A DNA stretch of 64,000 nucleotides from Mycobacterium sp. (GTDB taxonomy: Bacteria > Actinomycetota > Actinomycetes > Mycobacteriales > Mycobacteriaceae). Within the stretch, counting starts at the first letter, position 1, and each line of letters opens with the position of its first letter. Under the pieces are notes generated by a model. That model was given only the letters and a program-made list of their open reading frames with translations, was not told the DNA's origin and did no database searches. The stretch spans positions 62,001 through 126,000 of the forward strand of contig JACPVR010000019.1 in the NCBI GenBank assembly GCA_016197405.1, given 5' to 3'. Made by a program: the position numbers and the translations under genes. Shown here in pieces: positions 47,201-55,077 of the stretch.

Positions 47201-49380
47201 CCGTCGTCGGCCCACTGCCGCGATACCGCCGCCACCGCGTCGATCTCGCCTGAGATCACCGTGGATTCGGTCGAGGCGCTGATGGCCGCCACCACATCGG
47301 TACGTCCGGCGAGGCGCCGCTCGGCCTCGGCGAACGGCAGCCGTGCCAGCGCCATGGCGCCGGCACCGGCGACGGTGCGGAAGCCGCGGGCCCGGTAGCA
47401 CGCGACGGCGGCTCCGTGGCGCAGGTCGAAGACGCCCGACACCACGCAGGCCGCAACCTCGCCGACGGAGTGGCCTATCACCGCCGCCGGGACCACACCG
47501 CGTTCCCGCAGCACGGCGGCCAGGCCGACCTGCATCGCGAACGTCAGCGCCTGGACCCGGTCGGTGCCGCCGAGTTCGCCTGCTGTCAGCGCCGTTCGGG
47601 CGCTGAACCCGAGCTCGACGGTGAAGACCTCGTCGACCTCGTCGACGACGCGCGCGAAAGCAGGCTCGGCAGCAATGAGCTCGCGGCCCATATCGGCCCA
47701 GTGTGAGCCGTGCCCGGAGAACACCCAGACCGCATCGGCGGGCCGGCCGCCCGGGATCGTGCCGGTCACGAGGTTGTCCGCGGTTTCGCCGCGGGCCAGC
47801 GCGTCCAGTCCCGATACCAGCTCATGGCGGGCAGCGGGATCGGCGATCAGTGCCGCCCGCACCGGTTCGTGGCCGCGCCGGGCCCACATCGCGGCGCCGA
47901 TGTGCCCGGTGGGCACATCGGCGGTGCGCAGGTGATCGGCGAGCGCTTCGGCGTGACGGGCCAGGCGGCGTTGCGAACGCGCCGACAGCGGGATGACGAC
48001 TGGTGTGCCGCCGGCCGGTGGCGCGGGCGGGGTCGAGGGTGGGGCCTCTTCGAGCAGCACGTGGGCGATGGTTCCGCCGTAGCCGTAACTGCATACCGCT
48101 GCGCGTCTGGGAATTTCGGTGCGCGACCAGGGTTCGGCCTCGGTGGGTACCCGTAGTCCGCTGGCGGCCCAGTCGACCGCCGGGGTCAGTTGGCGCAGCC
48201 CCGCGGTCGGCGGGATCGTCTCGTGGTGCAGCGCCAGCACCGCCTTGATCAGCCCGATGACGCCCGCCCCGCCTTCGAGGTGGCCGACGTTGGGTTTGAC
48301 CGACCCGATGCGGCAGCGCCGCCCCGGTGCACGGCCAGCGCCATAGACCTCGGCGAGGGCGCCGACCTCGGTGGGATCGCCTGTGGGAGTTCCGGTTCCG
48401 TGCGCCTCGACGAAGTCGACGCTGCCGGGTTCGATACCCGACATCCGGCAGGCCAGCCGGAACATATCGGCCTGGGCCGCGCCGTTGGGCGACATGATGC
48501 CGACCGTGCGGCCGTCCTGGGCTATCGCACCACCGCGCACCACGGCCAGGACGTGATCGCCGTCGCGCAGCGCGTCGGCGAGTCGTTTGAGCACCACGAC
48601 GCCGGCACCCTCGCCGCGACCGTAGCCGTCGGCGGCGGCGTCGAATGTCTTGCAGCGCCCGTCCGGAGCGGTGGCGCCGGCCTCGTCAAGCACCCGGGTC
48701 AACCCGGGGCCGATCAACGCGCTCACCCCGCCCGCGAGCGCCAGCGAGGTCTCCCCGGCGCGCAGCATCTGGCAGGCCTGGTGCACGGCCACCAGCGAGG
48801 CCGCGCACGCCGCGTCGAGGGCGACACTGGGGCCACGCAGATCCAGCAGATGCGAGACGCGATTGGCGATACCGCACAGCGAGGTCCCGATCCCGGTCCA
48901 GGCTTCGATACCGGGCAGATCCTCCATGAGCAATTTGCCGTAGTCATCGGAGTTGACACCCATCAGGACCGCGGTGTCGCTGCCGGCCAACGTGCGCGGC
49001 GCGATACCCGCGTGTTCGAGAGCCTCCCAGCTGACCTCGAGGGCCAGCCGCTGCTGGGGGTCCATCAGTTCGGCCTCGCGCGGAGAGACACCGAAGAACT
49101 CGGCATCGAAACCCGCCAAGTCGTCGAGGAAGGTGCCTGCGCGGGTGACCTCTCTGAGCACCGCGGCATTGCGGGGGTCGCGACGCAGATAGGGCTCCCA
49201 GCGTTCGTCCGGGACGTCGCGCACATTGCTGCGCTGTTCGAGCAGGAAGGTCCAGAAGTCGGCCGGTGTGCCGATGTCTCCCGCCACCCGGACGCCGATA
49301 CCGACGACGGCGACGGGCTCGGGCGGGACGGACGCACCACTACAAGTCTGGGTAGCCTTGCCTAACTTTGCGCCCAACAT
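44185..49380 (-). CDS. Iterative type I PKS, 6-methylsalicylic acid synthase-like (KS-AT-DH/TH-KR-ACP)
   Basis: About 1731 residues. KS: Cys192 in VALDAACAASL, His327 in VEAHGTGTPTG, His367 in KPNVGHLEGG. AT: Ser638 in VIGHSVGEVAA, with VAFH at 737-740, the pattern of malonyl-specific domains. DH/TH: His943 in PGDHPVGGTEIVPAAVLLNTF-like sequence (about 905-1180). KR: GGTGALG at 1394-1400. ACP: Ser1691 in LGVDSIMTVRL. No enoylreductase and no thioesterase. Length and order equal bacterial and fungal 6-methylsalicylate synthases. Beside mbtA, and in the absence of mbtI, it probably makes the aryl starter of mycobactin. The start is uncertain: ATG 49380 puts an IdeR-type box inside the first codons. 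Confidence 0.82.
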   Translation of the reverse strand: MLGAKLGKATQTCSGASVPPEPVAVVGIGVRVAGDIGTPADFWTFLLEQRSNVRDVPDERWEPYLRRDPRNAAVLREVTRAGTFLDDLAGFDAEFFGVSPREAELMDPQQRLALEVSWEALEHAGIAPRTLAGSDTAVLMGVNSDDYGKLLMEDLPGIEAWTGIGTSLCGIANRVSHLLDLRGPSVALDAACAASLVAVHQACQMLRAGETSLALAGGVSALIGPGLTRVLDEAGATAPDGRCKTFDAAADGYGRGEGAGVVVLKRLADALRDGDHVLAVVRGGAIAQDGRTVGIMSPNGAAQADMFRLACRMSGIEPGSVDFVEAHGTGTPTGDPTEVGALAEVYGAGRAPGRRCRIGSVKPNVGHLEGGAGVIGLIKAVLALHHETIPPTAGLRQLTPAVDWAASGLRVPTEAEPWSRTEIPRRAAVCSYGYGGTIAHVLLEEAPPSTPPAPPAGGTPVVIPLSARSQRRLARHAEALADHLRTADVPTGHIGAAMWARRGHEPVRAALIADPAARHELVSGLDALARGETADNLVTGTIPGGRPADAVWVFSGHGSHWADMGRELIAAEPAFARVVDEVDEVFTVELGFSARTALTAGELGGTDRVQALTFAMQVGLAAVLRERGVVPAAVIGHSVGEVAACVVSGVFDLRHGAAVACYRARGFRTVAGAGAMALARLPFAEAERRLAGRTDVVAAISASTESTVISGEIDAVAAVSRQWADDGVVLRRVNTDVAFHSPAMDGLTADLARGVAGLPPCRPAGVALYSTALDDPRSAAPRDADYWVRNLRGRVRFAEAVTAAAEDGHRLFLEVSAHPVVAHSVIETLLGLGIDEHAVVPMLRRDTPASRAVAASVAALYCHGASVDHGIGPTDAWAGDLPGTQWQHRRFWRTPTPPPGGSGLHDSTGHTLLGGHTDVTGSIRTRMWQTRLDHGNRPYPGDHPVGGTEIVPAAVLLNTFLTAARDVLRTRTGVCLADVRLRTPVAPGRARDLQVVLADRELTLSSRLADTEDAADGGWLTHSSAVVAVDDDIDELVGTAVDLEAARRRCAQPLPSRHIVDTLAGLGVAAMGFGWQITDLRCGDGELLAEVAADADLSQPTSWASLIDAATSAASTIFDGPPRLRMPARIDSVHVHAAAPAQAMLVVRRRPGTTTTDVSVVDDTGSVLLSIAGMTFEELENPGRERSAHAAHRVLHRLAWQPVHWQPEHRPAAVILVGGDADGLGRAVADLHAAGVAYRAVEDPAELAARAEAGEFRGMAEELGHIDVVVLPRQEDAPEASVDLVMRTLIGLRESALRARLWVVTTGVHEGGGLAHAPLWGLARVAAAEHPHLWGAVLDVADGRIPLGALDEAAGHGVVVIRDGVARVARLAAAGPGSQPPMACSPGGSYLVTGGTGALGLRIAQRLADLGARRLVLVSRSGLPERSTWAAHADSEAVRSVSALEERGVSVTVAALDIGAPGAADALRAVLRELPPVRGVVHAAGVEAGALLVNTTAEDFAAAMHPKVRGTLVLHEVFPPEQLDWMVLFSSCGYLAGFPGQGAYACANSFLDVLARHRRSLGDRTTAVAWTAWRGLGMGSASDFVAAQLDALGMGTIGADDAMRALDLAMRCDDPNIVVLPVLPAAAAVPILADVAPVEDGSEEAPAPVSSGAVDPDWVARQVLAAVAIQLGLSEVDVDPDLPLVELGVDSIMTVRLRRALEKQTGLALPPTLLWEHPTAGAVIAKVTQML
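49347..49365 (-). promoter_or_regulatory. IdeR-type iron box at the 5' end of the PKS
   Basis: On the minus strand TTAGGCAAGGCTACCCAGA, 14 of 19 matches to TTAGGTTAGGCTAACCTAA and the best-centred of the three boxes. It lies 15 to 33 bases downstream of the predicted start codon, in frame as LGKATQ. It suggests that the PKS is iron-repressed together with the mbt genes. Confidence 0.68.
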
Positions 49381-49437
49381 GCCGACAATAGTGGCACACA
49401 CAGCCGGTGAGCAGGCAGTTACCCGAACCCCGCCGGC

Positions 49438-50613
49438 TCAGTCACCGAGCAGCGAGCGCACCACGGCATCGGCGAGCAATCGCCCGCGGTCGGTGAGCAG
49501 CAACCGGTCACCCACACGCTCCAGCAGACCGTCGGCCACCACCGCCTCGGCGCGATCCCGCTCGGCTGCGTCGAGCACCGCCACCGGCAGGCCCGCACGC
49601 AGCCGCACCCGCAACATGACGTCCTCGGTGTGCCGGTCGACAGCATCGAGAACCTCGAAACCGCCTGTGGGCAAGGTTGATTCACTCAACAGATCCGCAT
49701 AGGCGTTGGGGTGCTTGACATTCCACCATCGGGTAGATCCGATGAAGCCGTGCGCCCCGGGACCGGCTCCCCACCACTGTCCCGCACCCCAGTAGCCGAT
49801 GTTGTGCCGGCACTGCCCGCCCGGGCGGCTCCAGTTGGACACCTCGTACCAGTCGAAACCGGCCTCGGCCAACCAACTGTCGAGCCTTTCGTAACGATGC
49901 GCCAGCACGTCGTCGTCGGGCGAGCCGACCTGCCCGCGCCGTACCCGGCGGGCCAGCGCGGTGCCCTCCTCGACGACCAGTGCGTACGCCGAGACGTGGT
50001 CCACCCCCGCCGTCACCACCGCGTCGACCGAGCGGCGCAGATCGTCGTCGGACTCCCCCGGCGTTCCGTAGATGAGATCGAGGTTGACGTGTGCGAAACC
50101 GGCCGCGCGGGCCTCCCCGGCCGCGTCGACCGCGCGGCCCGCCGTGTGCGTGCGGTCGAGCACCCGCAACACATGCGGCGCGGCCGACTGCATGCCCAGC
50201 GAGACCCGCGTGTACCCGCCGGCACGGATCCGGTCGAAGAACGCCTGCGACGTCGACTCCGGATTCGATTCGGTGGTGACCTCGACATCCTCGGCCAGGG
50301 TGAACTGCGCGCGTACGGCATCCAGCACCGCCACCAGCCCGTCGCCGCCCAGCAGCGACGGTGTGCCACCGCCGACGAAGACGGTGTCCACGGCCCGGTC
50401 GGGCAACCGGGCGGCGGCCAGCGCCAGCTCGACGCGCACGGCCTCCAGCCAGCCCTGCGGTGTCGCGCCGCCCAGCTCACCCGGGGTGTAGGTGTTGAAG
50501 TCGCAGTAGCCGCAGCGGGTCGCACAGAACGGCACGTGCACGTAGATGCCGAAAGCCCCGCCCGGCGTCATGTCGAGCGCGGGCAGCACCTGCCCGGCGG
50601 TGGCGGCGGTCAT
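49438..50613 (-). CDS. hemW: Radical SAM protein HemW-like
   Basis: 391 residues, in the position of M. tuberculosis Rv2388c (annotated hemN). The cluster motif CATRCGYCDFNTY (CxxxCxxC) binds the 4Fe-4S cluster used with SAM. TVFVGGGTPSLL, ESNPES, RVSLGMQS and DLIYGTPGES complete the family pattern. The HemW type lacks residues needed for coproporphyrinogen oxidation and is considered a heme chaperone; which applies here is not certain. It is 57 bases downstream of the PKS start on the same strand. Confidence 0.9.
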   Translation of the reverse strand: MTAATAGQVLPALDMTPGGAFGIYVHVPFCATRCGYCDFNTYTPGELGGATPQGWLEAVRVELALAAARLPDRAVDTVFVGGGTPSLLGGDGLVAVLDAVRAQFTLAEDVEVTTESNPESTSQAFFDRIRAGGYTRVSLGMQSAAPHVLRVLDRTHTAGRAVDAAGEARAAGFAHVNLDLIYGTPGESDDDLRRSVDAVVTAGVDHVSAYALVVEEGTALARRVRRGQVGSPDDDVLAHRYERLDSWLAEAGFDWYEVSNWSRPGGQCRHNIGYWGAGQWWGAGPGAHGFIGSTRWWNVKHPNAYADLLSESTLPTGGFEVLDAVDRHTEDVMLRVRLRAGLPVAVLDAAERDRAEAVVADGLLERVGDRLLLTDRGRLLADAVVRSLLGD

Positions 50614-50694
50614 GGCGACAAGTCTCCCAGACAGACGGTTATATTCACGCTGCGCGGAAGTCTGTCCTGGTTAGGACGCCGGGAAAGTCCGTGG

Positions 50695-50700
50695 CAGAAT
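50695..50700 (+). promoter_or_regulatory. Candidate -10 for the nirA leader transcript
   Basis: CAGAAT, keeping the conserved second A and final T of the mycobacterial -10, exactly 7 bases before the GTG of the Cys-rich upstream frame. This is the geometry of a leaderless transcript. Confidence 0.5.
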
Positions 50701-50707
50701 GGCGCGG

Positions 50708-50803
50708 GTGACCGTCCTGCGCCCAGCCCCGCACCGAGTGATCTTGGTGGCGCGTCGGCACGTGGACTTCAAACGCGTATGTAGCTGTTGCTGTCTGCCT
50801 TGA
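50708..50803 (+). CDS. Leaderless Cys-rich leader peptide (nirA attenuator)
   Basis: A 31-codon frame starting at GTG 50708 and ending KRVCSCCCLP at a TGA, with cysteine at codons 25, 27, 28 and 29. It lies in the 316-base gap before nirA, 126 bases upstream of its start. Leaderless polycysteine upstream ORFs that act as cysteine-responsive attenuators of sulfur genes are established in M. smegmatis. The position, start geometry and Cys cluster here match that arrangement. When charged Cys-tRNA is scarce, ribosome stalling at the Cys run should alter the downstream RNA fold and allow nirA expression. Confidence 0.72.
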   Translation: MTVLRPAPHRVILVARRHVDFKRVCSCCCLP

Positions 50804-50929
50804 CTGCGTAAATCTCGGAGAATCTGCCCGCAATGAAACACCAGCTGGCCGCCGGATCTGCGCCGCCGGAACAGCCACCGGTGGATTCGCGCGATCCGGT
50901 CGTCGGCTCCCGGACAAGGAGCAACCCCT

Positions 50930-52597
50930 ATGACGACAGCAAAGCCGGTCAAGCGACCACGCGGTGAGGGCCAGTGGGCGCTGGGTTACCGCGAACCGCT
51001 CAACGCCAATGAGCAGGCCAAGAAGGACGACAACCCGCTCAACGTGCGCGGCCGCATCGAGAGCAACTACGCCAAGAACGGCTTCGAGAGCATCGACAAG
51101 GGTGATCTGCGCGGCCGGTTCCGCTGGTGGGGCCTCTACACCCAGCGCAAGCCCGGTTACGACGGCACCTGGACCGGTGACGAGAACACCGACATGCTCG
51201 AAGACGAGTTCTTCATGCTGCGGGTCCGCTCCGACGGCGGCGCGCTGACCGCGGCCGCGCTGCGCACCCTGGGCGGTATCTCCACCGAGTTCGCCCGTGA
51301 CACCGCTGACATCTCCGACCGGCAGAACGTGCAGTACCACTGGATCCGGGTCGAGGACATGCCGGAGATCTGGCGCCGTCTCGACGAGGTCGGCCTGCAG
51401 ACCACCGAGGCGTGCGGCGACTGCCCCCGCATCGTGCTGGGTTCGCCGCTGGCCGGGGAGTCGCTCGACGAGGTCATCGACGGCACGCCCGCCATCAACG
51501 AGATCGTCAAGCGCTATATCGGCAAGCCGGAGTACTCCAACCTGCCGCGCAAGTTCAAGACCGCCATCTCGGGTCTGCAGGACGTGGTGCACGAGGTCAA
51601 CGATGTCGCGTTCATCGGCGTCGAACACCCCGAACACGGTCCGGGTTTCGACCTGTGGGTCGGTGGCGGGTTGTCGACCAACCCGATGCTCGGTCAGCGC
51701 GTCGGCGCCTGGGTGCCGCTCGACGAGGTGCCCGATGTCTGGGAGGGCGTCGTCAGCGTCTTCCGTGACTACGGCTACCGCCGGCTGCGTGCCAAGGCCC
51801 GGCTGAAGTTCCTGATCAAGGACTGGGGTGTCGAGAAATTCCGGGAAGTTCTGGAAACCGAATACCTCAAGCGCCCGCTGCTCGACGGTCCGGCGCCGGT
51901 CCCGGTACCGAGGCCCATCGACCATGTCGGCGTGCAGAAGCTCAAGAACGGCCTCAACGCCGTCGGCGTCGCACCCATCGCCGGCCGGGTCTCAGGCACC
52001 ATCTTGACCAAGGTCGCCGAACTGGCCGAGGCCGCGGGCAGTGACCGCATCCGGTTCACGCCGTACCAGAAGCTGATAATCCTCGACGTCCCCGACGAGA
52101 AGCTCGACGAGCTGCGTGACGGACTCGACGCCCTCGGTCTGCCGGCGGCACCGTCACACTGGCGCCGCAACCTGATGGCGTGCACCGGTATCGAATTCTG
52201 CAAGCTGTCCTTCGCCGAGACCCGTAAGCGCAGCCAGTCGCTGGTCCCGGATCTGGAGAAGCGGCTCGAAGATCTCAATGCCCAGCTCGACGTGCCGGTC
52301 ACGGTGCACCTCAACGGCTGCCCCAACTCGTGCGCCCGGATCCAGATCGCCGATATCGGGTTCAAGGGCCAGATGGTCGACGACGGCGACGGTCCCGAAG
52401 AGGGTTTCCAGGTGCATCTGGGCGGCAGCCTGGGCCTGGACAGCGGTTTCGGCCGCAAATTGCGTCAGCACAAGGTGCTCTCCAGCGAGCTCGGCGACTA
52501 CATCGAGCGGGTCGTGCGCAACTTCGTGAAACAACGCGAGGACGGTGAGCGTTTCGCTCAGTGGGCTGTGAGAGCCGACGAAGCCGACTTGCGATGA
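50930..52597 (+). CDS. nirA: Ferredoxin-dependent sulfite reductase
   Basis: Reduces sulfite to sulfide with ferredoxin electrons in assimilatory sulfur metabolism (also called sirA). 555 residues, the same length as M. tuberculosis NirA. FARDTADISDRQNVQYHWI lines the active site. Cysteines of the siroheme-coupled 4Fe-4S cluster are in ACTGIEFCKLSFAETR-like sequence at about residue 415 and in NGCPNSCARIQ. Tyr70 and Cys162 (in TTEACGDCP) sit where the M. tuberculosis enzyme has its Tyr-Cys crosslink. AAGGAG lies 8 bases before the ATG. First gene of nirA-cysH-che1. Confidence 0.96.
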   Translation: MTTAKPVKRPRGEGQWALGYREPLNANEQAKKDDNPLNVRGRIESNYAKNGFESIDKGDLRGRFRWWGLYTQRKPGYDGTWTGDENTDMLEDEFFMLRVRSDGGALTAAALRTLGGISTEFARDTADISDRQNVQYHWIRVEDMPEIWRRLDEVGLQTTEACGDCPRIVLGSPLAGESLDEVIDGTPAINEIVKRYIGKPEYSNLPRKFKTAISGLQDVVHEVNDVAFIGVEHPEHGPGFDLWVGGGLSTNPMLGQRVGAWVPLDEVPDVWEGVVSVFRDYGYRRLRAKARLKFLIKDWGVEKFREVLETEYLKRPLLDGPAPVPVPRPIDHVGVQKLKNGLNAVGVAPIAGRVSGTILTKVAELAEAAGSDRIRFTPYQKLIILDVPDEKLDELRDGLDALGLPAAPSHWRRNLMACTGIEFCKLSFAETRKRSQSLVPDLEKRLEDLNAQLDVPVTVHLNGCPNSCARIQIADIGFKGQMVDDGDGPEEGFQVHLGGSLGLDSGFGRKLRQHKVLSSELGDYIERVVRNFVKQREDGERFAQWAVRADEADLR

Positions 52598-53301
52598 GGA
52601 ACACCGTGATTACTGACACCGATCTGCGTGCGCTGGCCGAACAGGGCGCCGCCGAACTCGACGGCGCCACCGCCGAGGAACTGCTGCGCTGGACCGACGA
52701 GCATTTCGCCGGTCACTACGTCGTCGCGTCGAATATGCAGGACGCCGTGCTGGTCGAGATGGCCGCCAAGGTCCGCCCCGGCGTCGACGTGTTGTTCCTG
52801 GACACCGGCTACCACTTCGCCGAGACCATCGGCACCCGCGACGCCGTCGAGCAGGTGTACGGCGTCAACGTGGTCAACGTCAGGGCCGAGAACTCGGTGG
52901 CCGAGCAGGATCAGCTGTTCGGCAAGGACCTGTTCGCCCGCGATCCCGGTGCGTGCTGCCGGATGCGCAAGGTCGAACCGCTGGGCAAGGCGCTCGCCGG
53001 TTATTCGGCCTGGGTCACCGGCATCCGCCGGGTCGAGGCCCCGACGCGTGCCAACGCCCCGCTGATCAGCTTCGACGAGGCGTTCGGTCTGGTGAAGATC
53101 AACCCACTGGCCGCCTGGTCGGACGACGATATGCAGGACTACATCAACGCCAACGGCATCCTGGTCAACCCGCTGGTCGACGAGGGCTATCCGTCGATCG
53201 GCTGCCAACCGTGCACCGCCAAGCCGGAACCGGGCGCCGACCCGCGCAGCGGACGTTGGCAGGGCCTGGCCAAGACCGAATGCGGGCTGCACGCGTCGTG
53301 A
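52594..53301 (+). CDS. cysH: APS/PAPS reductase CysH
   Basis: Reduces adenylylsulfate (APS) to sulfite, the substrate of NirA. 235 residues. Four cysteines that bind the 4Fe-4S cluster mark it as the APS-using type: the CC pair in GACCRMRKVEPLG and the CxxC in IGCQPCTAK. The C-terminal ECGLH carries the catalytic Cys. FLDTGYHFAETI forms the nucleotide-binding region. ATG 52594 overlaps the nirA stop (ATGA); a GTG at 52606 with AGGA 5 bases before it is an alternative start four codons later. Confidence 0.95.
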   Translation: MRNTVITDTDLRALAEQGAAELDGATAEELLRWTDEHFAGHYVVASNMQDAVLVEMAAKVRPGVDVLFLDTGYHFAETIGTRDAVEQVYGVNVVNVRAENSVAEQDQLFGKDLFARDPGACCRMRKVEPLGKALAGYSAWVTGIRRVEAPTRANAPLISFDEAFGLVKINPLAAWSDDDMQDYINANGILVNPLVDEGYPSIGCQPCTAKPEPGADPRSGRWQGLAKTECGLHAS

Positions 53302-53999
53302 CGCTCGTGCTGGCGGCCCACGGTTCGGCCGACCCGCGTTCGCCGGCCGTCACCCTTGCGGTGGCGGGCCGGATCCGGCGGCTGCGGCCGTGGCTCGATG
53401 TGCGCGCCGGCTTCCTGGAGAAATGCGGCCCGTCCCTCGGTGAGGTGCTGGCCGATACCACCGGCGCGGTCGTCGTCCCGTTCCTGCTGGCCGATGCCTA
53501 CCATTCGCGGGTCGACATCCCGGCGGTCATCGCCGAATCGGGCAGTCACGCCATCCAGGCTCCGGTGCTCGGTGAGGACCCGGCGCTGCTGAGCGTGGCG
53601 CGCCTGCGACTTGCCGAAGCGGGTATCTCCCCCGACGACGCCGGCCTCGGCGTCATCATGGTCGCGGTGGGGTCCTCGGATCCGGCGGCCAACGCCCGCA
53701 CCGCCACGGTGGCTACCGCGCTGGCCCGTGGGACGCGCTGGGCCGGTGTCGACACCGCCTTCGCGACCGGTCCCTACGCCTCCGATCTCCCGGCGGTGGT
53801 TTCGACGCTGCGAGACGGTGGCGCGCGCCGTATCGTCCTCACCCCCTGGTTCCTGGCGCCCGGCGTGATCACCGACCGGGTGGCGAAAGTCGCTGCGCGC
53901 GAAGGTATTCCGATGACGTCGCCGCTGGGTTCGCACAACCTGGTCGCCGCGACGGTATTGGACCGTTACGACGCCTCGGCGCTACGGCTGGCGGCCTGA
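53298..53999 (+). CDS. che1: CbiX-family sirohydrochlorin ferrochelatase
   Basis: Inserts iron into sirohydrochlorin to make siroheme, the cofactor of NirA; M. tuberculosis names the gene at this place che1 (Rv2393). 233 residues with two CbiX-like halves: LVLAAHGSADPRSPAV and PFLLADAYHSRVDIP in the first, MVAVGSSDPAANAR and RIVLTPWFLAPGVIT in the second. The GTG at 53298 overlaps the cysH stop by 4 bases. The gene ends 3 bases from the convergent cysA stop. Confidence 0.9.
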   Translation: MTLVLAAHGSADPRSPAVTLAVAGRIRRLRPWLDVRAGFLEKCGPSLGEVLADTTGAVVVPFLLADAYHSRVDIPAVIAESGSHAIQAPVLGEDPALLSVARLRLAEAGISPDDAGLGVIMVAVGSSDPAANARTATVATALARGTRWAGVDTAFATGPYASDLPAVVSTLRDGGARRIVLTPWFLAPGVITDRVAKVAAREGIPMTSPLGSHNLVAATVLDRYDASALRLAA

Positions 54000-54002
54000 C
54001 CG

Positions 54003-55043
54003 TCAGGCTTGGGCGAGTTCGTCAGTCTTCGGCAGCTGCAAGGACCCCGCGATGGGCGGCACCCGGGTGGCACGCACATACACCGTGTCCCCGGCCTTGA
54101 GGCCCAGCGCCTCGGCGTCACCGCGGGTGATCTGCGCGGTGAACGGTGCGCCGTTGGCGGCGCTGGTCAGCTCGACGCGAACCTCGAACCCCAGCCGCAC
54201 CACGCGGTCGATGGTGGCCTTGGTGACACCGGTCGACTCGGCGGTCCCGTCACCGGCGGCGATCGCCATCTCCGGGCTGCGACCCACGCGGATATCGTGC
54301 GGGCGCACCAGGATTCCGTTCAGCGACGAGACGGTGCCGAGGAAGGACATCACGAAGGCGTTGGCCGGCTGGTCGTAGACCTCGGTGGGGCTGCCGACCT
54401 GTTCGACACGGCCCTTGTTGAGCACCGCGATCCGGTCGGCGACATCGAGCGCCTCGGCCTGATCGTGGGTCACCAGCACCGTGGTGACATGCACCTCGTC
54501 GTGCAGGCGGCGCAACCAGGCCCGCAGGTCCTCGCGCACCTTGGCATCGAGCGCACCGAACGGCTCGTCGAGCAGCAGCACCTCGGGATCGACCGCGAGC
54601 GCACGCGCCAGCGCCATGCGCTGGCGTTGTCCACCGGAAAGCTGGTTGGGATAGCGCGTCTGGAAACCGGCCAGGCCCACCACTTCCAGCAGGTTGTCGA
54701 CCTTGTCCTTGATCTCGTCCTTGGGGCGTTTGCGGATCTTGAGACCGAACGCCACGTTGTCACGAACCGTCAGATGCTTGAACGCCGCGTAATGCTGGAA
54801 CACGAAGCCGATACCGCGTTTCTGCGGTGGCACCCGGGTGACGTCGCGGCCGTTGATGGAGATGCTGCCGGTGTCGGGTTCGTCGAGTCCGGCGATGGCG
54901 CGCAACAGCGTCGACTTGCCCGAACCGCTGGGCCCCAGCAGCGCCGTCAGTGAGCCCTTGGGCACGACGAAGTCCACGTTGTCGAGTGCGGCGAAGTCGC
55001 CGTAATGCTTGTTGGCGCCCTGCACGGTGATGGCGTTGGTCAT
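54003..55043 (-). CDS. cysA: Sulfate ABC transporter ATP-binding protein CysA
   Basis: ATPase subunit for sulfate/thiosulfate import. 346 residues: Walker A GPSGSGKSTLLRAIAG, signature LSGGQRQRMALARALA, Walker B VLLLDEPFGALD, switch His in VLVTHDQAEALD, then a C-terminal TOBE-type regulatory domain. No cysteine anywhere. It is separated from cysW by 34 bases, the only real gap in the operon, with its ATG at 55043. Confidence 0.95.
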   Translation of the reverse strand: MTNAITVQGANKHYGDFAALDNVDFVVPKGSLTALLGPSGSGKSTLLRAIAGLDEPDTGSISINGRDVTRVPPQKRGIGFVFQHYAAFKHLTVRDNVAFGLKIRKRPKDEIKDKVDNLLEVVGLAGFQTRYPNQLSGGQRQRMALARALAVDPEVLLLDEPFGALDAKVREDLRAWLRRLHDEVHVTTVLVTHDQAEALDVADRIAVLNKGRVEQVGSPTEVYDQPANAFVMSFLGTVSSLNGILVRPHDIRVGRSPEMAIAAGDGTAESTGVTKATIDRVVRLGFEVRVELTSAANGAPFTAQITRGDAEALGLKAGDTVYVRATRVPPIAGSLQLPKTDELAQA

Positions 55044-55077
55044 GGCTGGGTGACTCCAGGGGCTGTGGTGTTGGCGT

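Noticed and set aside
50645..51925. A 426-codon minus-strand frame opposite nirA and its leader
   Set aside because: nirA is unambiguous on the plus strand; the reverse frame has no domain and includes the leader region by chance.
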